Assembly: GCA_002389175.1 (NCBI GenBank)
Contig: DGNZ01000335.1
Location: 1-5,377 of the forward strand
Direction: 5' to 3'
Length of the DNA stretch: 5,377 nt
DNA from: Rhodospirillaceae bacterium UBA4479
GTDB lineage: Bacteria > Pseudomonadota > Alphaproteobacteria > Rhodospirillales > Casp-alpha2
Shown here: positions 1-5,377 of the stretch, piece by piece
Position numbering within the stretch: position 1 is the stretch's first letter
How the letters are laid out: the number at the start of each line of letters is the position of its first letter
Notes under the pieces: model-generated
The model's input: the letters and a program-made list of their open reading frames with translations, nothing else
Databases searched by the model: none
Told to the model about the DNA's origin: nothing
Made by a program: the position numbers and the translations under genes

Positions 1-521
1 TCGGTTGTCTCGCCCACCAACTGAAACAACCACCCAAACCACGCACCCAGCGCACTTGTTTTGTTAAACGCGTCTTCGTCATCAAAAGCCGTCACCGCGC
101 CTAATGGACCCAAGGCTTTTATGGCCAAATCATTACTTGGAAAAAGCGGGACTGCGCTCTCGTTAAGCGCACTTGCCATAACCGGCATCGCACGCGCGGC
201 ATCGGCCGGGATCACAGCACCGCGTAAGCTGCCCGCCGTGATTCCAGCGGCCACAGAGATCGCGACGTGTTCTTTTCGCCATGGCAACATGCGAACAGTT
301 TCAATGACATCAGCAGGTCGCACTGCGATAATTACAACATCCGACGCACGCACGACATCATCGTTCGTTTCTGCCACCTTGATACCGTGTTCAGCATTCA
401 AGGCCGCTGATTTGGTCGCATTTCGCGGAGATACTGTGACATCTGCCGCCAATCCTGCCCGCGCATATCCTGTGGCGAGGGCCTCGCCCAAATGCCCGAT
501 ACCAATGATCCCAATTTTCAT
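1..521 (-). CDS. ProC-like NAD(P)-binding reductase, divergent from pyrroline-5-carboxylate reductase (3' end outside window)
   Basis: The first 173 residues are visible; the rest lies beyond base 1. P5C reductases are usually about 270 residues, so roughly 100 are missing. The N-terminus is a Rossmann dinucleotide fold with GIGHLG at residues 7-12. Further P5CR-family landmarks are AVRP (66-69, family A-V/I-K/R-P), SVAAGI (89-94) and RAMP (110-113). The family would reduce a cyclic imine such as 1-pyrroline-5-carboxylate to proline with NAD(P)H in the cytoplasm. Two motifs differ from canonical ProC: the usual MPNTP is MPVMA (112-116), and where the substrate motif GSGPAY is expected there is an SALGAWFGW stretch (156-164). 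True P5CR activity is therefore doubtful. The ATG at 521 overlaps the upstream stop as ATGA and has an AGGAA six bases upstream, so the start is secure. The overlap with the B12 protein gene suggests linked function. Family is fairly sure; substrate unknown. Confidence 0.8.
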   Translation of the reverse strand, partial: MKIGIIGIGHLGEALATGYARAGLAADVTVSPRNATKSAALNAEHGIKVAETNDDVVRASDVVIIAVRPADVIETVRMLPWRKEHVAISVAAGITAGSLRGAVIPADAARAMPVMASALNESAVPLFPSNDLAIKALGPLGAVTAFDDEDAFNKTSALGAWFGWLFQLVGETT

Positions 522-2290
522 GGCGTGTTCCTATTTTTATGCGCAATGTCGATCAACATATCTTCGACCCGTGCACAGGGGATAGCCCCTGCAACCTTGA
601 TCGCATTCAGATCATCGACAGGAATACCCGTGTTCGATCCATCAGGGACAGCATTTAAACGTCCACCGATATATACGTCCGCCTGCAGCTCAAGTTTCTC
701 TATCTCATCTGTGAGTTGGCAAATGAATGACGATGCAACGCCGTTATACGTGCTGACCGCTATCACATCGGCCTCAAATTCACGCGCAAATGCTGCCAAA
801 TCGTCTGCATCAGTACTGACACCACCATCAATCGTCTCAACGCCGATCTTCTTCAGAACCAGCTCCACCAACCGTTTGCCATATTCATGGACATCGGTTG
901 TGGCCACACAAATGCGGGGTGCGCGTTTCTTTAAATTATCAATTATGGATGGGGCAAGGTTGTCGATGATGCTATTCGCTTGTTGCGAAACTTCGTCGAT
1001 CACGCTCGAGGTAACCAGCGGCGCTCGTCCATAATATCCAGTCGGGTCTTCAACACCTGGACCGAATGCGCGTTCCAACTCTGCGGCTCCAATGCGGCGC
1101 AATGCCAAAAGCATCTCGAATGGGTTTTCAGTATCGTACCCTGCTTCGCGAAGCCCCCTCATCACGCGATCAAAGAATTGCTCGCCGCCCGTTTTGATGA
1201 CTTCAGCTAAGGACAGGACATCTTCTGATGGACGTTGGGGTGATGCAGTGCCCAGGCGCGCAACCAGGCGGGACGCAAAAATCTGCGCATCGATAATCTC
1301 ATCAACACTCGGAATCCGCACAGCCTCTGTCACGGGGATTGGAGTTAGGGCATGGCCCGTCCCTGTTTCTCTGAGTGATGCAATATCTGTCGCTAAATAC
1401 GCGGCCAATGCGGCATAGCTCTCAGCCTCGTTATCTGTGAACGCAGTCGTATTGCCATAAATCATCGTCCCAGGTGCGTTTCCACCCGTATCTGCCAAGG
1501 CAATTTGGAACGCGTGGCGGGTATTCAAATTCGAGAACGTATGGCCATAACAATGCCCCAACGTGCCATCAAGCAAATCTTCGACGATATAACGCTCAAT
1601 CAACACAGCACCAAGGGCACACGCCAGATCGGAAAACCGGGCTGCGAACCCATCATCCAGGTTTGAGTGGATCAGAATATCGATGGGCTGAGCAGCACAC
1701 AGTGCTATTGCTTCAACTGATCTGGCCGTGATCTCTACGTCGTCATCCCAGTCGGGCAAGCGAAACGTGAAATACTGCCCCAGATTACCAATTGCTGTCG
1801 CCCCCGCCTGCAGTGCTGCGACGGTATTTTCCAAAGCAGCCGGCATGCCGATAACAAAATCTCCAAAATGCGGGGCGACCGTGGACGCGTTGGCAAGCAG
1901 GCGAAAATCTTCCGCCCCCGATAACACAAGCCCCGTCCCGCGCTGACGCCCATCGCGTTCGCCGCTGGGAAATCCCATGCTCCAATCCAGGCAAATACCG
2001 TATCGATCAACCTTGCCACCATGTTCAGCAACCCGGTTTTCGATTAAAGCCATATTTTCGGCCGTCAACATGGGATCACGCCAGCCAACCTGCGCGTGGA
2101 ACATCAATTGCCCATCCGCAGCGCGCGCACGTTTGTAGGCTGCTTCACTCACGACATTGTGGGCTTGCAAAAACCGCGATGGTCCGACTTTGACGGATGT
2201 TGCTAAAGCCCGCCCCGAATCTATCAACCCTTTGGCATCGGGTAGATCTATTTCAGGCAAAATAGCGGGGCGTGAAAGATCGAAAGACAT
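518..2290 (-). CDS. Single-chain cobalamin-dependent protein: glutamate mutase (methylaspartate mutase) E-like region fused to a B12-binding domain
   Basis: A 590-residue protein. The C-terminal domain (about 455-590) carries the base-off/His-on cobalamin signature: DVHEYG at 466-471 (D466, H468 as lower cobalt ligand, G471), then 41 residues to STY (513-515), then 26 residues to GG (542-543). This DxHxxG...SxL...GG spacing fits GlmS-type domains; the third residue of SxL is Tyr here. The N-terminal ~400 residues resemble in pattern the TIM-barrel E chain of glutamate mutase, for example AGATAIGNLGQYF (162-174), which aligns by eye with the E-chain GYGQVGNL region, and IHSNLDDGF (207-215). 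E (about 480) plus S (about 137) sums to about this length, so I infer an E-S fusion. No methyltransferase-type helical cap is evident before the B12 domain. A linker holds SIIDNL twice (440-445, 448-453). The ATG at 2290 was chosen because it lies 25 nt past the radC stop; an ATG at 2392 would overlap radC by 77 nt. Its Shine-Dalgarno is weak. B12 binding is confident; mutase assignment moderate; substrate unknown. A corrinoid methyltransferase is the alternative. Confidence 0.8.
   Translation of the reverse strand: MSFDLSRPAILPEIDLPDAKGLIDSGRALATSVKVGPSRFLQAHNVVSEAAYKRARAADGQLMFHAQVGWRDPMLTAENMALIENRVAEHGGKVDRYGICLDWSMGFPSGERDGRQRGTGLVLSGAEDFRLLANASTVAPHFGDFVIGMPAALENTVAALQAGATAIGNLGQYFTFRLPDWDDDVEITARSVEAIALCAAQPIDILIHSNLDDGFAARFSDLACALGAVLIERYIVEDLLDGTLGHCYGHTFSNLNTRHAFQIALADTGGNAPGTMIYGNTTAFTDNEAESYAALAAYLATDIASLRETGTGHALTPIPVTEAVRIPSVDEIIDAQIFASRLVARLGTASPQRPSEDVLSLAEVIKTGGEQFFDRVMRGLREAGYDTENPFEMLLALRRIGAAELERAFGPGVEDPTGYYGRAPLVTSSVIDEVSQQANSIIDNLAPSIIDNLKKRAPRICVATTDVHEYGKRLVELVLKKIGVETIDGGVSTDADDLAAFAREFEADVIAVSTYNGVASSFICQLTDEIEKLELQADVYIGGRLNAVPDGSNTGIPVDDLNAIKVAGAIPCARVEDMLIDIAHKNRNTP
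528..532 (-). promoter_or_regulatory. Shine-Dalgarno site of the ProC-like gene, inside the upstream gene
   Basis: Reading the minus strand, AGGAA sits six bases before the ATG at 521, within the last codons of the B12 protein gene. With the ATGA stop/start overlap it supports this start and implies translational coupling between the two genes. Confidence 0.6.
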
Positions 2291-2315
2291 GTCCAATGTT
2301 CGCGGGATATTGCCG

Positions 2316-3008
2316 CTATAGCAAGCCCATCGATTTAAAGGATCTGTGCCCTGTGGCAGAAACGACAATATGGTCATGCAACGCGATATCAAGACGACTG
2401 GCGATATCTCGAACCTCGTGGGTCATATCAATATCCCCGCGTGATGGCTCAGGGTCACCAGACGGATGATTGTGAACCATAATGATCGCACTGGCCCCTA
2501 ATTCCAGGGCACGTTTCACAACCTCGCGCGGATAGACCGGGGTATGGTCAACAGTGCCGCGTTGCTGTTCTTCGTCAGCCACGAGAACATTGCGGCGATT
2601 TAGGAATAGGACACGGAAGTGCTCTCGGGTTGAACGTCCGATCTGCATACGGCAGTAGTCGATCAACCGATCCCAATTGGATAACACCGGTTTATCAATG
2701 ACAGATTCACGCCCCAGTCTTTGGGCAGCAACCTCAGCGACTTTGAGTGCTGCAATACCGGCATCCCCCAATCCATCGACGGATCGGAGCGCTTGTTGAT
2801 CCGCAGCGATACTTGCCGCGAACCCTCCAAATCGATCTATCAGCCGTTTTGCCAGCGGTTTTGCATCGCCGCGCGGCATCGCGGCAAACAGCACCATTTC
2901 CAGCAATTCATAATCATGGAGGGCGTCACCCCCACTTTTTAAGAGACGTTCGCGTAAACGTTTTCGATGACCCGCAGACGACGTTATATCAGTGGTCGCC
3001 GTCCCCAT
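2316..3008 (-). CDS. radC: RadC family JAMM/MPN-motif protein (UPF0758)
   Basis: A 230-residue protein, normal for the family (about 220-230). The N-terminal UPF0758 region runs from about 10 to 100 and includes a helix-hairpin-helix-like VDGLGDAGIAAL (78-89). The C-terminal JAMM domain (about 110-230) carries the metalloprotease-type motif HNHPSGDPEPSRGD, with H179, H181, S189 and D192, after a conserved acidic stretch (about 145-147). RadC was named for DNA repair, but that role was later disputed in E. coli; the JAMM fold implies a Zn-dependent hydrolase-like site with unknown substrate. The ATG at 3008 lies only 4 nt after the map stop and has no clear Shine-Dalgarno, so translation probably depends on re-initiation after map. 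Upstream in-frame codons would run far into map. Family identity is secure; physiological role is not. Confidence 0.93.
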   Translation of the reverse strand: MGTATTDITSSAGHRKRLRERLLKSGGDALHDYELLEMVLFAAMPRGDAKPLAKRLIDRFGGFAASIAADQQALRSVDGLGDAGIAALKVAEVAAQRLGRESVIDKPVLSNWDRLIDYCRMQIGRSTREHFRVLFLNRRNVLVADEEQQRGTVDHTPVYPREVVKRALELGASAIIMVHNHPSGDPEPSRGDIDMTHEVRDIASRLDIALHDHIVVSATGHRSFKSMGLL

Positions 3009-3012
3009 CGCA

Positions 3013-3849
3013 TCACACGTTATAAGGTGGGCTAAACCAGCCCTTGGGAGACAAGGTAAACACTTCATAGCCGTCCTTGGTAACAGCCAATGAATGCTCA
3101 AACTGGGCGGAAAGAGATCTGTCCTTGGTGACCGCAGTCCAGCCGTCCGAAAGAATCTTAACGTCGAAACGGCCAGCATTAATCATCGGCTCAATCGTGA
3201 AAAACATGCCTTCTTGAAGGACTTCGCCCTGACCGCGCCGACCGAAATGCATCACGTTTGGCGCATCGTGGAAAATGCGGCCCAAACCGTGGCCACAAAA
3301 ATCACGCACCACTGAATAACGCTTAGATTCAGCGAATGACTGAATGGCATATCCGATATCGCCGAGTGTGGCACCTGGCCGTACCGCCTCAATCCCACGC
3401 CACATAGATTCAAACGTCGTTTCGACCAATTTCTGGGCTTTTAAGCTAGGCTTGCCGACATAAAACATCCGACTTGTATCGCCGTACCAGCCATCAACAA
3501 TCAATGTGACATCAATATTAATGACATCACCATCTGCCAAAACCTTATCGCCAGGAATCCCATGGCAAACCACGTGATTCACTGATGTACAGATCGATTT
3601 CGGAAAGCCACGATAATTCAGCGGTGCTGGAACAGCGTCCCGTTCTAACGACCAATCATGGCAGAGGGTGTTCAGATGCTCGGTCGTGACACCGGGACGA
3701 ACGTGCTCGGTAATGAAATCAAGGCAATCAGCCGCCAACTTACCCGCCTTACGCATCCCGGCGAAGCCTTCTGGGCCGTGAATTTTAATATAGCGGCCGT
3801 CCCTGGACGGCACCTTTAAGGCCTGATCATTCATGTTCAAATCCATCAT
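3013..3849 (-). CDS. map: Methionine aminopeptidase, type I
   Basis: Removes the initiator Met from nascent cytosolic proteins when the second residue is small; usually essential in bacteria. The protein has 278 residues from the chosen start. The pita-bread fold's five metal ligands are all visible: D113 (in NIDVT), D124 (in YGDTS), H187 (in GHGLG), E220 (in TIEPM) and E251 (in QFEHS). The substrate-site His is H96 (in VCHGIPG). There is no zinc-finger or other N-terminal extension typical of eukaryotic forms. The ATG at 3849 was chosen because an AGGG lies six bases upstream; an adjacent ATG at 3846 and another at 3834 are possible, and a TTG at 3876 could extend it by nine residues. It follows sfsA by 54 nt and precedes radC by 4 nt, so it is probably co-transcribed with radC. 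No missing residues were seen. Confidence 0.96.
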   Translation of the reverse strand: MMDLNMNDQALKVPSRDGRYIKIHGPEGFAGMRKAGKLAADCLDFITEHVRPGVTTEHLNTLCHDWSLERDAVPAPLNYRGFPKSICTSVNHVVCHGIPGDKVLADGDVINIDVTLIVDGWYGDTSRMFYVGKPSLKAQKLVETTFESMWRGIEAVRPGATLGDIGYAIQSFAESKRYSVVRDFCGHGLGRIFHDAPNVMHFGRRGQGEVLQEGMFFTIEPMINAGRFDVKILSDGWTAVTKDRSLSAQFEHSLAVTKDGYEVFTLSPKGWFSPPYNV

Positions 3850-3852
3850 ATC

Positions 3853-3870
3853 GGGCCCTATGGATGGCCC
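3853..3870 (-). promoter_or_regulatory. Shine-Dalgarno of map within a small GC hairpin
   Basis: On the minus strand GGGCC (3870-3866) can pair with GGCCC (3857-3853) around an eight-base loop ATCCATAG. The map Shine-Dalgarno AGGG (3859-3856) straddles the loop and 3' arm and ends six bases before the ATG at 3849. The site supports that start. The stem is only five GC pairs, so a regulatory role is conjecture. Confidence 0.35.
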
Positions 3871-3903
3871 AGGCAATTAATTTTCGTCTTTATAAGTTAT
3901 TTT

Positions 3904-4611
3904 CTATAACGCGATCTGCAACTGACGCGACATGATTATTTCGTCAGGCGTCATCGTGCAACCATAGCACAAGACTTCGACACCTGCCTTAATCGCATCT
4001 TGTAACGCTGCCGCATAAGTCGGATCAATGTCATCGGCTACAGTGAATACGTCGGAATCTTCGCGCTGGACCAGATAAAACATCACTGAACGATGGCCTT
4101 CAGCAACCATGTCTGACAATTCTACTAAGTGTTTTGTGCCGCGGGATGTAACCGCATCTGGGAATTCCACCGGGCCATCTTTTAAGTTGCGCCGCATGGT
4201 GGTGTTTTTCACCTCGACGTAACAAGATGGCTTATTTTCAGCTTCTAAGAAGATATCGATCCTGGAATTCTTGCCATATTTTACTTCCCGGCGCAGTGAG
4301 TCATAGCCCGTCAATTCTGACACCAAACCATCCTCAATCGCTTCGGAAACGATCATGTTGGGCAATGACGTGTTGATGCCCACCAATGTTTCTCCGACAC
4401 GGACCAATTCCCATGTGAATTTCAGCTTTCGATCCGGGTTGCGGGCAGGCGAAATCCAGACCTCGCTACCAGGTTCTTTGACACTCTCCATAGAGCCGGA
4501 GTTTGCACAGTGGGCGACAACGATGGAGCCGTCTTCCAATTCGACATCTGTCAAAAAACGCTTATAGCGCTTTATCAGTTTGCCGCGGATCAGGGGATCA
4601 GGAAATTTCAT
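3904..4611 (-). CDS. sfsA: SfsA family protein (sugar fermentation stimulation protein homologue)
   Basis: A 235-residue protein, matching the usual SfsA length (about 230-240). The family combines an N-terminal OB-like domain with a C-terminal PD-(D/E)xK nuclease-like domain. Visible landmarks are RIDI (117-120, with D119) followed by YVEVKNTT (131-138, with E133 and K135), a D-(E)xK arrangement, and the family hallmark FPDAVTSRGTKHLVEL (150-165). In E. coli, SfsA was described as a DNA-binding protein that stimulates maltose metabolism genes when overexpressed. Nuclease activity is inferred from the fold, not shown here. Translation starts at the ATG at 4611 with a modest AAGAG about eight bases upstream. 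It lies 61 nt after the TerB-like gene and 54 nt before map. Neither gap holds a convincing terminator, so read-through is plausible. The family assignment is secure. Confidence 0.94.
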   Translation of the reverse strand: MKFPDPLIRGKLIKRYKRFLTDVELEDGSIVVAHCANSGSMESVKEPGSEVWISPARNPDRKLKFTWELVRVGETLVGINTSLPNMIVSEAIEDGLVSELTGYDSLRREVKYGKNSRIDIFLEAENKPSCYVEVKNTTMRRNLKDGPVEFPDAVTSRGTKHLVELSDMVAEGHRSVMFYLVQREDSDVFTVADDIDPTYAAALQDAIKAGVEVLCYGCTMTPDEIIMSRQLQIAL

Positions 4612-4672
4612 GGTTGGCTCTTAGCGGACCCACGCTCAAATCGCAAGTTAAGGCTGTGTTCTTCATTCTGGC

Positions 4673-5167
4673 TTAGGCTTCTGTATCCATTCGATCAAGG
4701 AAAGCGAACCTAAAGTCGCCGCCATTGTTGGGATGATCGATACGCAGAAATAAACTCGTATCATTCTTGATGAACAACACTTCTCGTAGAATATTCATAA
4801 CCCGACGATCTATATCGAAGAACTTTGAAAAACTATCGACGAGTTCTTTTTCGCGGGCGATTACATTTCCGTCAATAATCATCGTTTCATACATATTCGC
4901 CATGATCGATAGAATCTGCGCTGGAGATAACGAAGACTCAATTGCCATCAGAAACTTCTCGAACTCGTATTTACCGACGAACGCGAACGCGTCGGCAGTA
5001 AGCGTCTGGACTTGATGCTCAGACAGTTCTTTCTTGCTGACATGCTTACCCAGCAGGCCGACAAGTGCAGCACGTTCCTCTGGCAGGGCTTTTTTATCCG
5101 CCAAAATCACATATGCCTCAGCTGTGACAAGCGCCTCTATTGGCGACAAGACCGGTATTTGACTCAC
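4673..5167 (-). CDS. TerB-like (tellurite resistance TerB family) protein
   Basis: A 164-residue soluble, mostly helical protein with no signal peptide or membrane segment visible. It shows the two-half pattern of TerB domains: a helix then an acidic turn in the first half (about 17-45, ADKKALPEER at 23-32) and a matching second half (about 87-125, IDGNVIAREKE at 98-108, then FSKFFDID). TerB-family proteins bind divalent metal through such acidic turns and occur in stress or membrane-associated ter systems, but single-domain relatives like this one often stand alone with no known role. No terA/C/D/E/Z gene is in the window. Translation starts at GTG 5167 with a strong GGGGGA four bases upstream; an ATG at 5171 in another frame stops after two codons. 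The middle of the gene is AT-richer (38% GC over 4741-4920) than the B12 gene (59% over 1861-2040). Family assignment is likely, function unknown. Confidence 0.75.
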   Translation of the reverse strand: MSQIPVLSPIEALVTAEAYVILADKKALPEERAALVGLLGKHVSKKELSEHQVQTLTADAFAFVGKYEFEKFLMAIESSLSPAQILSIMANMYETMIIDGNVIAREKELVDSFSKFFDIDRRVMNILREVLFIKNDTSLFLRIDHPNNGGDFRFAFLDRMDTEA

Positions 5168-5171
5168 GGCA

Positions 5172-5177
5172 TCCCCC
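5172..5177 (-). promoter_or_regulatory. Shine-Dalgarno deciding the GTG start of the TerB-like gene
   Basis: GGGGGA on the minus strand lies four bases before GTG 5167. No in-frame ATG is available nearby: the closest usable one would remove most of the first helical half. The site therefore supports a GTG start. Confidence 0.55.
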
Positions 5178-5190
5178 AGTTATCTATGGT

Positions 5191-5220
5191 AGTATCGCGC
5201 TGATTCATCGATTTTTGCAA
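5191..5220 (-). promoter_or_regulatory. Possible promoter for the TerB-like gene
   Basis: Within the 83-nt leader upstream of GTG 5167, TTGCAA (5220-5215) and GATACT (5196-5191) are separated by 18 bases on the minus strand. Each matches four of six positions of the sigma-70 -35 and -10 consensus. The placement, about 24 bases before the start codon, is reasonable, but the match is weak and could be chance. An AT-rich TTGACT...TATATAA stretch just upstream (about 5254-5230) has the wrong spacing for a promoter. Confidence 0.2.
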
Positions 5221-5250
5221 TCTCTGACGAATTTTTATATATTCTACCAG

Positions 5251-5377
5251 TCAAGAATAGACGCCCCAGCACGGGGACACACGTAGAATACGCTGAATAC
5301 CTGTTGATGATTTAAATGGTTGTTTGGCAATGGACTCATTGATCGTATCAAGCGCAGCGCGAATCCAAACTGCGCGG
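5251..5377 (-). CDS. Possible C-terminal end of an unidentified protein (5' part outside window)
   Basis: Reading the minus strand from base 5376, an open frame of 41 codons ends in TGA at 5253-5251 (peptide ends in SPCWGVYS). I do not recognise the family. A second frame is also open to a TAG at 5246-5244, so the choice between them rests only on the more natural residue mix of the first. A weak CCCC/GGGG hairpin (5276-5264) lies near the end, followed by a poor T-tract. It may instead be non-coding. Confidence 0.3.
   Translation of the reverse strand, partial: RAVWIRAALDTINESIAKQPFKSSTGIQRILRVSPCWGVYS

Noticed and set aside
61..1034. Two long plus-strand open frames (61-585 and 492-1034)
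   Set aside because: They are antisense to the ProC-like and B12 genes, whose minus-strand translations show clear family motifs. The plus-strand peptides are low-complexity and rich in Ser, Ala, Thr and Arg, without recognisable motifs.
2291..2392. N-terminal extension of the B12 protein to an ATG at 2392
   Set aside because: It would overlap radC by 77 nt and the extra 34 residues look like the radC C-terminus read in another frame. The ATG at 2290 fits the operon spacing.
2984..3013. Nine-codon frame starting at the ATG of TGATG at the map stop
   Set aside because: It ends at TAA after nine codons, has no Shine-Dalgarno and lies out of frame with radC, so it is most likely incidental.
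3009..3179. N-terminal extension of RadC to 3179
   Set aside because: The added 57 residues lie inside map in another frame and do not resemble RadC. The ATG at 3008 gives the normal family length.
3892..3911. GTTAT-AGAAA-ATAAC inverted repeat at the sfsA stop and nearby TATAAA as terminator or map promoter
   Set aside because: The five-base AT-rich stem is too weak for a terminator. No -35 box at 16-18 bases accompanies the TATAAA.
5264..5276. CCCC-GTGCT-GGGG hairpin as a rho-independent terminator
   Set aside because: The stem has only four pairs and is followed by a mixed CGTCTATTCTT rather than a T-run.
1..5377. CRISPR arrays, insertion sequences, tRNA or rRNA genes, cobalamin riboswitch
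   Set aside because: Reading both strands by eye, I found no spaced repeats, terminal inverted repeats, transposase motifs, tRNA-like cloverleaf or B12-box-like leader. Coding sequence fills nearly all the window.

Overview
The window looks like a piece of an alphaproteobacterial chromosome, probably Rhodobacterales/Roseobacter group. The reasons are the sfsA–map–radC gene order, which I recall from that order but could not check here, and the moderate GC content and protein style. Every gene I can support is on the minus strand, so transcription runs from right to left. The long plus-strand ORFs are antisense shadows.

In transcription order the layout is as follows. (i) At the right edge (about 5251-5377) there may be the 3' tail of an unidentified gene. 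(ii) A short leader (5168-5250) precedes a GTG-started TerB-like protein (4673-5167). (iii) Next come three recognisable housekeeping-type genes: sfsA (3904-4611, PD-(D/E)xK-type SfsA family), map (3013-3849, type I methionine aminopeptidase) and radC (2316-3008, JAMM-motif RadC/UPF0758 protein). (iv) Then comes a 590-residue cobalamin-binding protein (518-2290). It has a C-terminal DxHxxG B12 domain and an N-terminal region that resembles the glutamate mutase (methylaspartate mutase) E chain. (v) Last is the 5' part of a divergent pyrroline-5-carboxylate-reductase-like gene (1-521, cut by the window edge).

The genes are tightly packed: about 61 nt terB-like/sfsA, 54 nt sfsA/map, 4 nt map/radC, 25 nt radC/B12 protein, and a 4-nt ATGA overlap between the B12 protein and the reductase. 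At least map to reductase therefore looks like one transcription unit. The last two genes are translationally coupled, which suggests they act together.

The most interesting part is this pair. A single-chain, glutamate-mutase-like adenosylcobalamin enzyme appears to be coupled to a ProC-fold NAD(P) reductase that lacks the canonical P5C reductase substrate motifs. It may be an undescribed B12-dependent amino acid rearrangement plus imine/dehydrogenase step. The substrate cannot be read from the sequence. The rest of the window is ordinary.
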